From: an uncultured Porphyromonadaceae bacterium
GTDB lineage: Bacteria > Bacteroidota > Bacteroidia > Bacteroidales > Muribaculaceae
DNA: 47,002 nucleotides
NCBI GenBank assembly: GCA_947174335.1
Contig: CAMWIM010000011.1
Span: 1 to 47,002, forward strand
Direction: 5' to 3'
Shown one piece after another: positions 46,050 to 47,002 of this stretch; the first letter of the stretch is position 1; the number at the start of each line of letters is the position of its first letter. Below the pieces are notes generated by a model, which worked only from the letters and a program-made list of their open reading frames with translations, was not told where the DNA came from and did no database searches. The translations under genes were made by a program, and so were the position numbers.

Positions 46050-46847
46050 ATGATTAGTGAAAAAGCCCACGTTGACCCCTCAGCAAAATTAGGGAAAAAC
46101 GTTAAAATACATCCGTTTGCCTTTATTGACAAGAACGTCGAGATTGGTGATAACTCGGTCATCATGCCTTTTGCAAGCATTATGAGCGGAACACGCATCG
46201 GTAGCGACTGCCGTGTTTACCAAGGTGCCATTGTCGGTGCCGAACCTCAGGATTTTCGTTGGAAAGGCGAAGATTCTCTCTGCAAGGTCGGCGACCGTTG
46301 TGTCATCCGTGAACACGCAATCATCAACCGAAGCATTCACACCGACGGTGCGACCACAATCGGTGATGACACATACATCTGTGCCGAGACCCACATCGGT
46401 CATGACTGTCATATTGCCGGTCATTCAGTCATCGGTAACGGTGTAACCTTTGCCGGTGATGTTGAAGTTGGTAAATGCGTAATCCTGTCATCCAATGCTA
46501 TCCTTTATGAAGGAAGCAAGGTCGGAGACTGGTGCTTTATCAAGGGCGGATGTCGCATCAACGGTAACGTGCCGCCTTATATCATCCTTGCCCATAATCC
46601 TGTAACATACTATGGTGTAAATGCACAGGTTATGCGCAAAGAGGGTGAGAAATACGGCTTTACCGATAGTAAAATTGATGATATTGCCAAAGCATATCGC
46701 CACATCTATCAGAGCGGAACATCAGTTTTCAATGCACTCAAACGCATCGAAGCCGACGTTGATCCGTCACCAGAACGCGACAATATCGTCAATTTTATCC
46801 GCGACAACAATCTACGTATTGTAGCCGTTCCCATCGACCTCGAATAA
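46050..46847 (+). CDS. LpxA-family acyl-ACP UDP-GlcNAc acyltransferase, divergent
   Basis: A 265-residue left-handed beta-helix protein of hexapeptide repeats (residues 1 to about 185), followed by the helical LpxA C-terminus (IDDIAKAYRHIYQSGTSVFNALKRIE). LpxA adds a 3-hydroxyacyl chain to UDP-GlcNAc, the first lipid A step. The catalytic-type HIGHDC (H115, H118; His122/His125 in Escherichia coli numbering) is kept. Aligned without gaps from there, the other histidines His144 and His160 become Asp137 and Tyr153, and the usual HQF loop reads YEG. It may thus be a second, specialised paralogue or a weakly active form. It lies behind the efflux operon with no terminator between. Confidence 0.82.
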   Translation: MISEKAHVDPSAKLGKNVKIHPFAFIDKNVEIGDNSVIMPFASIMSGTRIGSDCRVYQGAIVGAEPQDFRWKGEDSLCKVGDRCVIREHAIINRSIHTDGATTIGDDTYICAETHIGHDCHIAGHSVIGNGVTFAGDVEVGKCVILSSNAILYEGSKVGDWCFIKGGCRINGNVPPYIILAHNPVTYYGVNAQVMRKEGEKYGFTDSKIDDIAKAYRHIYQSGTSVFNALKRIEADVDPSPERDNIVNFIRDNNLRIVAVPIDLE

Positions 46848-46868
46848 TCTTAAAAGACATATTCGTTC

Positions 46869-46908
46869 AAGGCACCGTGTCATCCATTGACCCGGTGCCT
46901 TTCTTTTT
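46869..46908 (+). terminator. Terminator of the efflux-LpxA operon
   Basis: AAGGCACCG (46869-46877) pairs perfectly with CGGTGCCTT (46893-46901), followed by a T-rich run with one C. It lies 21 bp after the acyltransferase stop codon. Confidence 0.85.
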
Positions 46909-47002
46909 CACCGGAACGAAATAGAGTTAATAGCTGCGCTATTCTGTCTACGCTATCTCCCTGATGGCGTGTCGCAATCGCGATTTAACGGCTGAGGCGA
47001 AG

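Overview
The window looks like chromosomal DNA of a gut-type Bacteroidales bacterium, perhaps Muribaculaceae (the family is inference). The signs are Bacteroidetes-type promoters (TTTG or GTTG, 19-21 nt, TAnnTTTG) upstream of several genes, a fused nuoCD in a complex I set without nuoEFG, an ATP synthase with a one-domain epsilon and an exported N-terminus on subunit a, many lipoproteins and a TonB-dependent receptor. No tRNA, rRNA, CRISPR array or insertion sequence was recognised.

Layout. 1-2.9 kb (minus): an AT-rich accessory-looking pair, an unknown lipoprotein and an unknown 260-residue protein, preceded by about 380 bases without a protein gene that can fold into a long structured RNA ending in a terminator-like hairpin. 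3.0-4.9 kb (minus): a biotin-carrying carboxyltransferase (PycB/OadA type). 5.2-6.6 kb (plus): a tiny acidic lipoprotein and a porin. 6.6-8.9 kb (minus): a 53-residue rubredoxin and a tight three-gene operon (exported N-terminal-Cys amidase, small membrane protein, 2H phosphoesterase). 9.0-11.5 kb (plus): thioesterase, dprA and a nucleoside phosphorylase.

11.5-28.8 kb (minus) is the centrepiece: 18 same-strand genes with gaps of at most 56 bp, in the order nuoA-B-CD-H, then atpD-C-B-E-F-H-A-G, then nuoI-J-K-L-M-N. The complete F-type ATP synthase operon sits inside the complex I operon. One good promoter precedes nuoA and one strong terminator follows nuoN; a possible internal promoter lies before atpD. 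The genes build the main proton pump and the main proton-driven ATP synthase from one apparent transcription unit.

29.1-32.4 kb (minus): a TonB-dependent receptor and a lipoprotein, probably an uptake pair. 32.6-39.8 kb (plus): an ECF sigma factor, a probable membrane anti-sigma protein, a Spy/CpxP-like periplasmic protein and a 1855-residue alpha-2-macroglobulin whose thioester motif is gone. 40.0-46.9 kb (plus): a complete RND tripartite efflux pump (adaptor, an inner-membrane pump with two apparent extra membrane helices, TolC-like channel) followed by an LpxA-family acyltransferase lacking two of the usual histidines. The last 94 bases hold only a small inverted repeat (46929-46943) and no recognisable gene.
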